Source: Pseudoduganella umbonata (GTDB taxonomy: Bacteria; Pseudomonadota; Gammaproteobacteria; Burkholderiales; Burkholderiaceae_D). Taken from it: a stretch of DNA of 64,000 bases. Shown one piece after another: positions 8,595-17,712 of the stretch. The stretch lies in the NCBI RefSeq assembly GCF_014192225.1, contig NZ_JACHXS010000003.1, positions 310,001 to 374,000 on the forward strand, given 5' to 3'. A program made the translations under genes and the position numbers. The stretch's first letter is position 1. Each line of letters opens with the position of its first letter. The notes under the pieces were generated by a model that did no database searches, was not told where the DNA came from, and saw only the letters and a list, made by a program, of their open reading frames with translations.

Positions 8595-9851
8595 TTACCA
8601 CGCGTTTTCAAACGCGATGCCGACGGTGTATCCGCTCAGCGCCTTGCCGAAGATCCCGTTCGCGGCCAGCGGGTCGCCGCTGCCCGCCGCGGCGCGGGCC
8701 GCATCGTTCCAGCGCGCATGCGTGAAGAACAGCCGCAGTTCGGGGCGCTCGAAGTAGCCGGGCCCGGAAGACAGTGCGACGGCGCCGGTGAACTTCGTCA
8801 GGCGCCGCACCGGGCCGTTTCTTGGCGCCACCCGGTCATGGCCGAGGTCGGCCAGCAGTTTTATATGATCGGTGACGCCGTACGACAAGCGCCCGCCCGC
8901 GCTGGCCCAGGTTTTCGCCTTGGCCGGATCGCGCGCGGTATCGCGCTGCCAGACGGCGACCAGTTCCGCGCCCAGTCGCCGGTTGACCTGCGCATGCCAG
9001 CCTTCGATGATGCGCAGGCGGTGCACGTCGCTGCCGTTGCTGGTATCCCCCGTCGCACCGTTGTCGGCGCCAGCTCCCCTGCCCCATTGGACCACGAGGC
9101 GGTTGTCGCCCACGCCAGCCAGGTTTTTCTGGCGGTGCTGGACGGTGAGCATCGCGCCGCCGTGCCCTTCGCTTTCACCTTCACCCTTGCCCTCGCCATT
9201 GCCGTCGCCATTGCCGTGGATGAGCGTCAGCCCGAATTCCAGCGCACCGCCCGGGTTGACGTTCCAGCCGCGCAGCTGGAAGTCGTGCCGGCTGGCCGTG
9301 TCGCCGGCCTGCATGGTCGGCATGGTCTGCCGGTCGTCGTGCAGGAAGGCATAGCTGAATTGCAGCCCGCCGACCGGCACGTTCTCGATGCCGCCCCCGA
9401 GGCCGGATGGATTCCAGTACATGAAATCGGTAATGTGCGTCGATTCGCGCTTGTAGTAGCGCCGCCCGGCCCACAGTGTCGCACCGCCGAGCGCGGGCAG
9501 GTTTTCCAGCGCCAGATACGCCTGCGGCAGGCCGATGGACCAGCCGCCCTGCGGCCGCCGCGCATTGCTGGACGCGGCATTGTTGGCCAGGTTGAGCATG
9601 GCATACCCCTTCAGCACGGAGCCGTCGGTACCGCGCTGCAGCTGCTGGCCGAGCATCAGCTCGCCATACACGCCGCATTCGTTGCCCAGCCGGTACTTCG
9701 CCTCCGCGCCGGCCAGGCCGAAGCAGGTTTGTCCGCCGTGCGCGGAATTGACGCCGGCGTGGGCGCGCAAATACGGGTCGATCTCCACGGCGGCCGCGGG
9801 AAAAGCCGGCGCGAGCGCGAGCAGCGCCCACGCGATGTACCTCATGCGCAT
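8595..9851 (-). CDS. Maltoporin (LamB)-family carbohydrate porin
   Basis: An outer-membrane sugar-specific porin of 418 residues. The signal peptide MRMRYIAWALLALAPAFPAAA is followed by alternating beta-strand sequence and ends in the aromatic strand YTVGIAFENAW, as required for outer-membrane insertion. Typical LamB pieces are KYRLGNECGVYGELMLG near residue 50, WAGRRYYKRESTHITDFMYWNPSG near residue 150 and GWHAQVNRRLGAELV. An odd loop, GNGDGNGEGKGEGESEGHGG near residue 235, is low-complexity Gly/Glu. The ATG at 9851 has AGGAG upstream. It closes the sugar ABC operon, so it probably admits the same sugar through the outer membrane. Confidence 0.87.
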   Translation of the reverse strand: MRMRYIAWALLALAPAFPAAAVEIDPYLRAHAGVNSAHGGQTCFGLAGAEAKYRLGNECGVYGELMLGQQLQRGTDGSVLKGYAMLNLANNAASSNARRPQGGWSIGLPQAYLALENLPALGGATLWAGRRYYKRESTHITDFMYWNPSGLGGGIENVPVGGLQFSYAFLHDDRQTMPTMQAGDTASRHDFQLRGWNVNPGGALEFGLTLIHGNGDGNGEGKGEGESEGHGGAMLTVQHRQKNLAGVGDNRLVVQWGRGAGADNGATGDTSNGSDVHRLRIIEGWHAQVNRRLGAELVAVWQRDTARDPAKAKTWASAGGRLSYGVTDHIKLLADLGHDRVAPRNGPVRRLTKFTGAVALSSGPGYFERPELRLFFTHARWNDAARAAAGSGDPLAANGIFGKALSGYTVGIAFENAW

Positions 9852-9979
9852 GATGTCTCCTGGTGTGTTCTGTCTGGTCCGCACGCCGTAACGGCGCGCG
9901 AACATGCGGTCAAAGCGCGTCCCGCCCCGCCGCGGCAGCGGGGGCTGCGGCAGCTTGCATGGTTCGGGACTGGATCGGT

Positions 9980-10010
9980 GAGCCGCCCCCGGCGACATGC
10001 CGGGCGGCTC
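9980..10010 (-). other. Intercistronic hairpin between kinase and porin
   Basis: GAGCCGCC (9980-9987) pairs with GGCGGCTC (10003-10010), and an inner CGGC/GCCG stem closes a GACAT loop. It sits in the 206-bp gap between the kinase stop and the porin start. There is no U-tract, so it may protect or attenuate the mRNA and set porin levels apart from the upstream genes. Confidence 0.5.
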
Positions 10011-10057
10011 AGGCAGCCGGCAACGGAAAGCCGGCGGCCAGGATGGCGAGCGGGGAA

Positions 10058-10969
10058 CTAGCCGAGCAAGGCGTCGGCTTCCTGCGCGGTCGGGGCGTAG
10101 GGTCCCGCATGCATCGCCGCCACGGCGGCCACCGCGGCGATGCGCGCGAGCTGGCGCGGCGCCGGCATGTCCGGATGCAGCAGCATGCCGCTGATCCAGC
10201 CGGCCATCGACGCATCGCCGCAGCCGACGGTGTCGGCCACCTGCACGCGGCGGGCCGGGGCTTCCAGCACACCCTCGCCGCTGATCAGGCACAGGCCGTC
10301 CGCACCGCGCGTGAGCAGGATCTCGGCGCCCGGCGCCAGCGCGCGCAGTCCGGCCAGCGCGGCGTCCGGCGAGCATCCCGGGAACAGGCCCGCCAGGTCC
10401 TCGTCGGACACCTTGATGTAGCGCGCGATCGACGCGACCAGCTGGAACGCCGGCCGGTACGCGGGATCGCGCATCGCGTCGCGGAAGTTCGGATCGAACG
10501 CGATGCGCCGGCCGGCACGGTGCGCCAGCACGGCCTGCTCCACCAGCCGCTGCGCCAGCGGCTGGCGCGCCAGCGACAGGCTGCCCAGGTGGATCACGTC
10601 GGCCGCGTCGAGCCAGCCGTCCGGCATCCGGCCGGGCTGGAAGTGCAGGTCCGCGCTGTTCTCGCCAAGGAATACGTAGCGCGGCGGATGGCGCGACGTC
10701 ACCATGGCGATGAATGGCGGCGCATCGACGCGCTGCAGGAAGCGTTCGTCCAGGCCCGCTTGCGCACCGGCTGCGGCGATCTCGTCGCCGAAGACGTCGT
10801 TGCTGACCGCGCCGGCATAGCCGGTATGCAGCCCCAGCCGCGCGCCGACGCGCGCCACGTTCCAGCAGGAGCCGCCGGGGTGCGCATGCCAGGTGCCGTC
10901 GTCCTGGCGGATCATGTCGGTCAGTGCTTCGCCAAACACCACGTAACGGGGAAATCGCTTGTCTGTCAT
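10058..10969 (-). CDS. PfkB-family sugar kinase (fructokinase-like)
   Basis: A 303-residue ribokinase-fold kinase that would phosphorylate the imported sugar. The N-terminal VFGEALTDMI and PGGSCWNVARVGARLG (residues 31-46) match fructokinases. The anion-hole and catalytic motif DTVGCGDASMAGW places the catalytic base near Asp252. IAFDPNFRDAM is the usual substrate-side segment. It follows the permease by 40 bp in the same operon. Sequence supports fructokinase most strongly, but other ketose or pentose substrates cannot be excluded. Confidence 0.85.
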   Translation of the reverse strand: MTDKRFPRYVVFGEALTDMIRQDDGTWHAHPGGSCWNVARVGARLGLHTGYAGAVSNDVFGDEIAAAGAQAGLDERFLQRVDAPPFIAMVTSRHPPRYVFLGENSADLHFQPGRMPDGWLDAADVIHLGSLSLARQPLAQRLVEQAVLAHRAGRRIAFDPNFRDAMRDPAYRPAFQLVASIARYIKVSDEDLAGLFPGCSPDAALAGLRALAPGAEILLTRGADGLCLISGEGVLEAPARRVQVADTVGCGDASMAGWISGMLLHPDMPAPRQLARIAAVAAVAAMHAGPYAPTAQEADALLG

Positions 10970-11009
10970 GTCGTTCGCCTGTCTCGGTTAGCTTGTGGTT
11001 ATTCTGGTT

Positions 11010-12098
11010 TCAGTTCGCTTGCTGCTGGTGACGCCATTTGTCCAGCATGACGGCCAGCACGATCACCGTGCCCTTGGCCACGTACTGCCAGAAGGACGAC
11101 AGGCCGAGGATCGTCAGGCCGTTGTTCAGGAGCGCGATGATCAGCGCGCCGATGACCGTGCCCCAGATGGTGCCCACGCCGCCCATCAGGCTGGTACCGC
11201 CAAGCACCACGGCGGCGATCGCGTCGAGCTCGTAGCCCGAGCCCCAGTTGCCGTTCGCGCCATACAGCCGGCTGGCCGACATGGCGCCCGCGGTGCCTGC
11301 GCACAGCCCGGAAAACGCATACACGAACACCGTGACCAGGCCGACCTTGATGCCGGTCAGCCGCGCCGCCTGCGCATTGCCGCCGACCGCATACACATGC
11401 ATGCCGAGCACCGTGCGCCGCAGGATGAACCACGCCACCACCACCAGCCCGGCGGCAACCCATACCAGCCAGGGCAAGCCGGCGAAGGAGTCGTTGCCGA
11501 TCCACTCGAAGCTGGGGATTTCGCGGTTCAGGATCGTGGTGCCGTCGGCCAGCAGGTAGGCCGCGCCGCGCAGCGCCGTCATCGTGCCCAGCGTGACGAC
11601 AAAAGGATTGATGCGGAATACGGCCACCAGCAGGCCGTTCAGCAGGCCCAGGCCGAGGCCGGCCAGCAGGAAGACCGGCAGCGACAGTGCCGGCGCATTG
11701 CCCGGCAGCGAGGCGATCATGCCGAGCACCGCCGACACCGCCAGCACCGAGCCCACCGACAGGTCGATGCCGCCGGTAAGGATCACGAACGTCATGCCGG
11801 TGGCGAGCACCAGGTTGATGGAAGTCTGGCGCAGCACGTTCATCGTATTGGCCGAGGTGGCGAAATTGGAGATGCCGTCCTCGGCGAAATAGCCGGTCAG
11901 GAAATAAAACACGATGTACAGCACGACCAGCACCGGCAGCATGCCGAGCGTGGCGAACATGCGCGAGACTGCCTGGCCGATGCCGCCCGGCCCGGCCGCG
12001 CGGGGCGCGGGACTGGAGCGCCCTTCGTCGCGGGCGCTGGGGGGCGAAACGGCGGACAGCGGTGAATCGTCGAGGGTCTTGCCTGGATTGATGAGCAT
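11010..12098 (-). CDS. Sugar ABC transporter permease, RbsC/FrcC type
   Basis: Inner-membrane permease of a CUT2-class sugar importer, 362 residues. After a cytoplasmic Pro/Ser-rich N-terminus of about 50 residues come multiple hydrophobic helices. The class motif TGGIDLSVGSVLAVSAV lies near residue 112 and GSGYELDAIAAVVLGGTSLMGGVGT near residue 285. It starts 9 bp after the ATPase gene ends. With the adjacent ATPase, binding protein and fructokinase it forms an Frc/Rbs-type cassette. Confidence 0.92.
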   Translation of the reverse strand: MLINPGKTLDDSPLSAVSPPSARDEGRSSPAPRAAGPGGIGQAVSRMFATLGMLPVLVVLYIVFYFLTGYFAEDGISNFATSANTMNVLRQTSINLVLATGMTFVILTGGIDLSVGSVLAVSAVLGMIASLPGNAPALSLPVFLLAGLGLGLLNGLLVAVFRINPFVVTLGTMTALRGAAYLLADGTTILNREIPSFEWIGNDSFAGLPWLVWVAAGLVVVAWFILRRTVLGMHVYAVGGNAQAARLTGIKVGLVTVFVYAFSGLCAGTAGAMSASRLYGANGNWGSGYELDAIAAVVLGGTSLMGGVGTIWGTVIGALIIALLNNGLTILGLSSFWQYVAKGTVIVLAVMLDKWRHQQQAN

Positions 12099-12107
12099 GA
12101 TGTCTCC

Positions 12108-13616
12108 TTATGCGGCCTGGGCCAGGGTGGCCAGCGCCATGATGTTTTCCTGGGTGATGCGTTCGCCTTGCAGTTCGCCGGCCAGCCAGCCTTCGCGCAT
12201 GACGAGCACCCGGTCGCACACGCCGATGATCTCGGCAAGCTCGCTGGAGATGCACAGCACGGCGACGCCCGTATCGGCCAGCTCGTGGATGATCCGGTAG
12301 ATCTCGTGCTTGGCGCCGATATCGACGCCGCGGGTGGGCTCGTCGAGGATCAGCACGCGCGGCCCGATGGCCAGCCAGCGCGCCAGCAGCAGCTTTTGCT
12401 GGTTGCCGCCGGACAGGCCGCCGATGATGCCTTCGGGCCCGGCGCCGCGCGCGGACAGCCGGCTGATCGCCGCGCGCGTCACGCTCAGCAGTTCGCCGCG
12501 CCGCAGCACCCCGCAGCGGGCATGCACGCCCAGCACGTTCATCGTCACGTTCGCCAGCAGCGACTGCTGCAGGAACAGCCCCTGCCCCTTGCGGTCTTCC
12601 GGCACATAGGCAATGCCCAGCCGGATGGCATCGGCCGGCTCGCGGATCGTGACCGGCCGGCCGTCGACCTCGATGGTGCCGCCGGCCAGCCGGTCGGCGC
12701 CGAACACCAGGCGCGCCAGCTCGGTGCGGCCGGCGCCGACCAGGCCGGCAAGCCCGACGATTTCTCCGGCGCGCACCTGCAGCGAGGCCGGGTGCACCCT
12801 GCCGCCATGCACGCCGTCCAGCTCGAGCCGCACGGCGCCGGGTGCCCGTTGCCGGGCATGTTCGTAGAAGCCGCCAAGCTCGCGGCCGACCATCATGCGC
12901 ACCACCGTCTCCGGCGTGGCTTCTTCGCGGTCCAGCTCACCGATCCAGGTGCCGTCGCGCAGCACGGTCACGCGGTCGGCCAGCATGCGCACCTCGGCCA
13001 TGCGGTGGCTGATATAGATGATCGCGATGCCGCGCGCACGCAGGCCGCGCATCACGTCGAACAGGCGCTCGGTCTCGCGCTCGGAGAGCGCCGCCGTCGG
13101 CTCGTCCATGATCAGCACGCGGCTCTCGTGCACCAGTGCGCGGGCGATCTCCACCTGCTGCTGGTCGGCAATGGACAGCCCGCTGGCAATACGGGTCGGC
13201 GCGAAGCCGGCGCCGAGGCTGCGCAGGACCTCCGCGGCACGCCGGTTCATCTGCGCGCTGTCGACGATGCCGAAGCGCCCGCGCGGCTCGGCACCCATGA
13301 AGATGTTCTGCGCCACGCTGAGATTGGGCGCCACCGACAGCTCCTGGTAGATCAGGTTGATGCCGCAGGCGCGCGCGTCGGCCGGGGAGGAAATCCGCAC
13401 CGGCTCGCCGGCCACGCGGATCTCGCCGGCGTCGGGCTGGTACACGCCCGCCAGGATCTTCATCAGCGTGCTCTTGCCGGCGCCGTTCTCGCCCATCAGC
13501 GCATGGATCTCGCCGGGGCGGATGGTGAGCTGGACGCCGTCGAGCACCGTGACGGCGCCGAAGCGCTTGCGGATGCCGGATACTTCGAGCACCGGCCGTG
13601 GAATTGCAGTTGCCAT
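12108..13616 (-). CDS. Sugar ABC transporter ATP-binding protein, RbsA/FrcA type (double ATPase)
   Basis: A 502-residue tandem ATPase. The first half has Walker [10 protein letters not shown] (about residue 40), a signature replaced by [15 protein letters not shown], and Walker [12 protein letters not shown]. The second half has the degenerate Walker [11 protein letters not shown], a canonical [15 protein letters not shown] and [20 protein letters not shown]. One degenerate and one active site is normal for CUT2 importers. It begins 67 bp after the binding-protein gene and is packed against the permease. Confidence 0.94.
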   Translation of the reverse strand: MATAIPRPVLEVSGIRKRFGAVTVLDGVQLTIRPGEIHALMGENGAGKSTLMKILAGVYQPDAGEIRVAGEPVRISSPADARACGINLIYQELSVAPNLSVAQNIFMGAEPRGRFGIVDSAQMNRRAAEVLRSLGAGFAPTRIASGLSIADQQQVEIARALVHESRVLIMDEPTAALSERETERLFDVMRGLRARGIAIIYISHRMAEVRMLADRVTVLRDGTWIGELDREEATPETVVRMMVGRELGGFYEHARQRAPGAVRLELDGVHGGRVHPASLQVRAGEIVGLAGLVGAGRTELARLVFGADRLAGGTIEVDGRPVTIREPADAIRLGIAYVPEDRKGQGLFLQQSLLANVTMNVLGVHARCGVLRRGELLSVTRAAISRLSARGAGPEGIIGGLSGGNQQKLLLARWLAIGPRVLILDEPTRGVDIGAKHEIYRIIHELADTGVAVLCISSELAEIIGVCDRVLVMREGWLAGELQGERITQENIMALATLAQAA

Positions 13617-13683
13617 GTCTCCTCCAGTGAGGTTCTTGTGGTGTGCCTGGGGGTCCGGCCGCGTGGGCCGGCCGGTGCCGCCT

Positions 13684-14625
13684 CTAGCGGCTGGCCCAGC
13701 CTTTGTAGGCGGCCACGTTGTCCCGGGTGATCGCCGGCGTGGGAATCAGCACGACCGGGTTGGCCGGCCGCTTGCCCTGCATGATGTCGTAGCCGATCTC
13801 GACGGCCATGGCGGCCATCCGGTAGGGATCCTGCGCGGCGGTGACGGCAAAAATGCTGTTCTTCGATTTCAGTGCCGCTTCCGCGTCGGGCGCGCCATCC
13901 ACTGAAGCCACCATGCGCACGTCGCCGCGCCCTGCCTGCTTCACGGCCAGTTCGGCACCGATCGCCGATGGATCGTTGATCGCGAACACCGCGTCGATCC
14001 GGCGATGCGCGATCAGCAGGTTGGTCATCACTTCCATGCCGCCATCGAGGCTGCCTTTCGCATCCTGGTTGTCGGACACGACCCGGATGGCGGTACCGGC
14101 GAAGGCCTGCCGGCAGCCGGCCACCCGCGCGATCACGGCGGTGACGGGCGGACCGTTGACGATCACCACGTTGCCCTTGCCGTTCAGGCGCTCGACGATG
14201 CGCTTGCACGATTCCCGGCCGGCCATCGTGTTGTCGGACATGATCGTGGCATCGGCATTGTCGGCGCCGACGTCGACCGCCATCACGACGATGCCGGCAT
14301 TGCGGGCCTTCTGCAGCACCGGTGCGATGCCCTTCGGATCGGTGGCGTTGACGACCAGGATGTCGACCTTGTTGGCGATGAAGTTCTCGATCTGCCCGAC
14401 CTGCGTATGGAGGTCGTATTTGCTGGACACCGTGGTGACCCTGGCCTTGCCGCCGGCGATCTTCCTGGCCGCGTCGCCGGCGCCCTTGCCGATCGCCACG
14501 AAGTAGGGATTGGCAAGGTCGCTGACGGCGACGCCGACCGATTTCAGCGGCCGCGCCGCGCCGGCCTGGCCGGCCAGGGCCAGCGCGGCCGCCGCGATGC
14601 AGCCGATCATGGCTTGTCTTTTCAT
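13684..14625 (-). CDS. Periplasmic sugar-binding protein, RbsB type
   Basis: First gene of the sugar ABC operon, 313 residues. The signal peptide [23 protein letters not shown] is followed by the type-1 periplasmic binding fold: [56 protein letters not shown] and [16 protein letters not shown]. It is closest in pattern to ribose/fructose binders rather than maltose-type proteins. The neighbouring fructokinase-like gene makes fructose the leading candidate ligand. Expression is probably controlled by the divergent LacI-family gene. Confidence 0.9.
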   Translation of the reverse strand: MKRQAMIGCIAAAALALAGQAGAARPLKSVGVAVSDLANPYFVAIGKGAGDAARKIAGGKARVTTVSSKYDLHTQVGQIENFIANKVDILVVNATDPKGIAPVLQKARNAGIVVMAVDVGADNADATIMSDNTMAGRESCKRIVERLNGKGNVVIVNGPPVTAVIARVAGCRQAFAGTAIRVVSDNQDAKGSLDGGMEVMTNLLIAHRRIDAVFAINDPSAIGAELAVKQAGRGDVRMVASVDGAPDAEAALKSKNSIFAVTAAQDPYRMAAMAVEIGYDIMQGKRPANPVVLIPTPAITRDNVAAYKGWASR

Positions 14626-14989
14626 TGCAGTGTCTCCGGTTGTATCGACTGGCGCCGCACTTGCCGGTGCTCCGGCCCCTGCTGCGGCGCCTGTCGTGAT
14701 TCAGCTTCGTGATTCTGCTGTCTGGAACGAACTTTACACGTGTCGACTTTTTGACGTCAACTAGTTTTTTTACAACACTCCAGGGGGATCCGGGCAGGGA
14801 ATTGCTTGCGGAAAACCGGTAGGTGGCACGACGCACCGCAGCACTCTCCGGCACCGATTCCTTCCAGTACCAGCCACGGATGGTGCTCTACTTGCACGGA
14901 AGTATTTTTGCTATGATGGTGGCGCCGCCGCTCAGCGAATCAATGCGGGAAACAGCCCGAGCGCCAACTTGACACGAGTCGAATCGACA
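14626..14989. promoter_or_regulatory. Divergent promoter region of sugar ABC operon and lacI-type regulator
   Basis: This 364-bp region contains no gene. AT-rich sequence at 14725-14775 carries two short palindromes with a central CG: ACACGTGT (14736-14743) and TTGACGTCAA (14751-14760), centred 16 bp apart. The second overlaps a TTGACG that could be a -35 box for the leftward operon, followed after 16 bp by TGTAAA. This layout suggests an operator for the regulator encoded at 14990. Confidence 0.5.
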
Positions 14990-16057
14990 ATGAAGACTGC
15001 GAAGAATGCCCCTGCCGCTTCCGCTGCGCGCAGCCAGGAGCCCCGTGGACCGGTAACGATGCACGACGTGGCCGCACTGGCCGGCGTGTCGCGCGCCACG
15101 GTATCGAAATACTTCAACGACGGCGAAGGCCTGAAGCCGGACACCCGGGCGCGCATCCTGCAGGCATGCCGCGAACTCGAATACGTGCCCGACCCGCATG
15201 CGGTCAGCCTGGTGCGGGGGCGATCGCGCATCGTCGGCGTGGTGCTCCCGGTGATCAACGAACCCTTCTTCGCCGAAGCCCTGCGGGCGATCGAGCAGAA
15301 GGCCAAGGCGCTGGGGATGGATGTGATCATCCAGTGCTCGTACAACGATCCGGCCGAGGAAGCCGCGGCGCTGATGACGATGCGCTCGATGAAGGTGGCG
15401 GGCGTGGTGCTGACCGCGGTCGCATCGCGGCACAACGTGGACCTGCTGCGGCGCCTGGAGCAGGAAATGCGCATCGTCTACCTGGACAGCTATGTCCACG
15501 AAGAGTGCGACTACGTGATGAACGACAACCGGCAGAGCATGGCGATGCTGACGCGCTACCTGCTCGGCCGCGGCCACCGGCCGGCCTACCTGGGCGCCCC
15601 GCCCGTCGCGCATCCTTCGCCGGCGGAACGGCTGGCCGGCTACCTGGAAGCGATGGAGGAAGCCGGCGTGCCGCCGCTCGTGCTGCCGGGCAGCACGCAG
15701 GCAACCTGGGATTTCGAGGCGTACGCGTTTCGCCATGTGCTCGACTGGCTGAGCAGCGGCGCCTGGAAACGTGCCGGCGCCACCGCGCTCGCCTGCGGCA
15801 CCGACCGGCTCGCGATCGGCGCCATGTCGGCGTGCCGGCGCTTCGGCCTGGAACCGGGCAAGGACCTGGCCATCGCCGGGCACGACGACCTGCCCATTTC
15901 CGCCTATCTCCATCCGCCGCTGACCACGTTCCGGCAGGACGTCGCCGCCATCGGCGTGGCGGCAATGGAATGCCTGCAGGCCCGGCTCGACGGCACCGAT
16001 GCGGCGCCTTACCGCAAGCGGTTTTCCGGAGGGATCGTGCCGCGCGAGTCGGCGTAG
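14990..16057 (+). CDS. LacI-family regulator of the sugar ABC operon
   Basis: A 355-residue LacI/PurR-type repressor. After an Ala-rich leader of about 28 residues comes the helix-turn-helix TMHDVAALAGVSRATVSKYFN (about residues 29-49). The effector domain carries VGVVLPVINEPFFAEALRAIEQ, AGVVLTAVASRH and the C-terminal IAGHDDLPISAYLHPPLTTFRQD. The reading VSKYFN instead of VSRVLN changes the recognition helix end, so its operator may differ from the other LacI in this window. I chose the ATG at 14990; the TTG at 14969 is less likely. It faces away from the sugar operon. Confidence 0.91.
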   Translation: MKTAKNAPAASAARSQEPRGPVTMHDVAALAGVSRATVSKYFNDGEGLKPDTRARILQACRELEYVPDPHAVSLVRGRSRIVGVVLPVINEPFFAEALRAIEQKAKALGMDVIIQCSYNDPAEEAAALMTMRSMKVAGVVLTAVASRHNVDLLRRLEQEMRIVYLDSYVHEECDYVMNDNRQSMAMLTRYLLGRGHRPAYLGAPPVAHPSPAERLAGYLEAMEEAGVPPLVLPGSTQATWDFEAYAFRHVLDWLSSGAWKRAGATALACGTDRLAIGAMSACRRFGLEPGKDLAIAGHDDLPISAYLHPPLTTFRQDVAAIGVAAMECLQARLDGTDAAPYRKRFSGGIVPRESA

Positions 16058-16115
16058 CGTTTACGCCATGCGCGGCGCGGCGCGGCGTGCACCGTCCGGC
16101 CGCACGGTCATCGGA

Positions 16116-16874
16116 TCACGTCGTCATCCGCGTAGCCGGCGCCTCCAGCGACTTGTGCAAGGCCTGGACCAGCGCGGCCGCGGTTGCCACGGTGCGTTCC
16201 GAGGTGGCCTTGCCGGCCACGAATTCCCATACCAGGGTCGCGTCGGCACCTTCGGCCAGGTGGAAGCCCAGCACGTTTTCCGGATGCCTCGCCAGGCTGG
16301 CGACATGGTCGATATCGCACGCCGCGATGCGGGTGACGAGGATCACGTCCTGCCGGGCGACTTCGTTCAGCCGGCGAACCAGGCCGCCCGTGGCTTCCTT
16401 GCCGGCACCCATGACATCCACGATGACGTCGCAGTCCTTCAGGTGATGCAGGTTGACGGTGCCCGCCAGCAGTGCCACCCGCCTGTCGCGCTGGGCGGCC
16501 GTGAGCTCGCCGGCCGTGCAGGCATGCTCGTAACCCGACCGCAGCGATGCCGTCGCCCCGTCGAGCACTGCGCGCGCGGGGTCGAACAGGGCGACGGGAA
16601 TATCGGCATCCAGCAACGCCATGGCAAGGCCGATGCCGATGCTGCCGGCGCCGATGACGCCGACACGCCCGACTTGCCGCGGCATGTCGTTCGCTGCCGG
16701 CAGGACCGCATCGTGGCTGCCCGGTCGATGCGAAGCGAAAACCGTACGGACCTTGCGGTGCCGGTCCAGCCTCGCCTCGCGGCGGTGCGCATGCGGACGG
16801 GATTCATCGACCACTACCGCATGCATGTTCGCTTGCGTGGCGTGGGACGGGATATCGGTCTGGTACTGGGACAT
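16116..16874 (-). CDS. Stand-alone 3-hydroxyacyl-CoA dehydrogenase NAD-binding domain protein
   Basis: A 252-residue protein with a Rossmann NAD-binding domain: VGVIGAGSIGIGLAMALL (GxGxxG at 75-80), acidic end of strand 2 at FDPAR, then DCDVIVDVMGAGKEATGGLVRRLNEV and VLGFHLAEGADATLVWEFV. These match the N-terminal half of 3-hydroxyacyl-CoA dehydrogenases. The helical C-terminal dimerisation and catalytic domain is absent. A Lys/Arg/His-rich extension of about 65 residues precedes the domain. The ATG at 16874 has AGGAG six nt upstream. No partner beta-oxidation gene is nearby, so the substrate is unknown. Confidence 0.7.
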   Translation of the reverse strand: MSQYQTDIPSHATQANMHAVVVDESRPHAHRREARLDRHRKVRTVFASHRPGSHDAVLPAANDMPRQVGRVGVIGAGSIGIGLAMALLDADIPVALFDPARAVLDGATASLRSGYEHACTAGELTAAQRDRRVALLAGTVNLHHLKDCDVIVDVMGAGKEATGGLVRRLNEVARQDVILVTRIAACDIDHVASLARHPENVLGFHLAEGADATLVWEFVAGKATSERTVATAAALVQALHKSLEAPATRMTT

Positions 16875-17104
16875 GTGAAGCTCCTGAGATGAACTGAAAC
16901 CTGCGCGTGTGGCGGATCGGCGGAGTTCGCGGATTGCACACTGTAGCGTTCATCATAAGCTTTGCGTGCCTCGAATTCTTATGTCTTATAAACGAGTTTC
17001 GGCATAATTTTTCCTTCTAAATCAGCCGGTTGCACAGATATTTTTACATCATGAAATGAAATCCTGTGCATCGGGACGCAAGCATGACGATAGCCGGCAC
17101 GCAT

Positions 17105-17141
17105 TTTTCATGATGCGAAACGGGTTTCGACGTCATGAAAA
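17105..17141. repeat. Nested inverted repeat downstream of the PACE gene
   Basis: Outer arms TTTTCATGA (17105-17113) and TCATGAAAA (17133-17141) enclose inner arms CGAAAC and GTTTCG with a GG loop. A further TCATGAAAT lies near 17049. The arms carry T on the left and A on the right, the wrong polarity for a terminator on either strand. It sits in the 286-bp gap that must also hold the promoter of the dehydrogenase-like gene, so a regulator site is plausible. Confidence 0.5.
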
Positions 17142-17160
17142 TCGGGACGTGGCTCCGGTC

Positions 17161-17592
17161 TCAGGCCGCATGCGCAGCCGGTGCGGCCACGGGGAATATC
17201 CGGTCGTAGGCAAGGTTGAACAGGAAACCGTACCCCAGGTAGAAGACCACGATGGCCATGTCCATCAGCAGCGCCTGCCACAGGCCGATCCGCAGGTACC
17301 AGGCGATCAGGGGAATCAGCAGGATGACCAGGCCAGCCTCGAACAGCAGCGTGTGCACGACCCGGATCGCCAGGGACTTGTGCACGCTGCCGCGCAGGTA
17401 GCGCATGGCGCGATCGAAACCAAGGTTGAACGCGAAGTTCCACAGCGTGGCGATGGTGGCCGACGCGATGCCGATCACCCCCATCGCCTTCACGGGCTGC
17501 CCGAATACCACTGCCGAACCGGGAATGAAGATGGCCAGGGCCACGGCCTCGAACAGCAGTGCGTGCCGCACGCGGTCGCCGAATGTACGCAT
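17161..17592 (-). CDS. PACE-family multidrug efflux protein (two BTP domains)
   Basis: A 143-residue inner-membrane protein with four predicted helices in two similar halves. The halves start RVRHALLFEAVALAIFIPGS and RVVHTLLFEAGLVILLIPLI, and each ends in WNFAFNLGFDRAM or FLFNLAYDRIF. This is the bacterial-transmembrane-pair signature of PACE transporters such as AceI, which export biocides (chlorhexidine) or polyamines by proton exchange. The Glu in each LLFEA is the conserved helix-1 acidic residue. The ATG at 17592 has AAGGAAA upstream. PACE genes are often divergent from a LysR gene, but none is present here. Confidence 0.88.
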   Translation of the reverse strand: MRTFGDRVRHALLFEAVALAIFIPGSAVVFGQPVKAMGVIGIASATIATLWNFAFNLGFDRAMRYLRGSVHKSLAIRVVHTLLFEAGLVILLIPLIAWYLRIGLWQALLMDMAIVVFYLGYGFLFNLAYDRIFPVAAPAAHAA

Positions 17593-17712
17593 CGATTTCC
17601 TTTTAGTTGTCGTATCGAAAGGATGATCGCACACTTCATAAATGAAGAACATAGGCGCAGTGCGCTGCCCGGCGTCCCGGTGCAGTGAATGCGCTGCAGC
17701 GGCACGCTGCTG

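Noticed and set aside
9852..10376. Upstream extension of the porin reading frame
   Set aside because: It runs antiparallel-free over the kinase gene's 3' part in another frame; the signal peptide and AGGAG site place the porin start at 9851.
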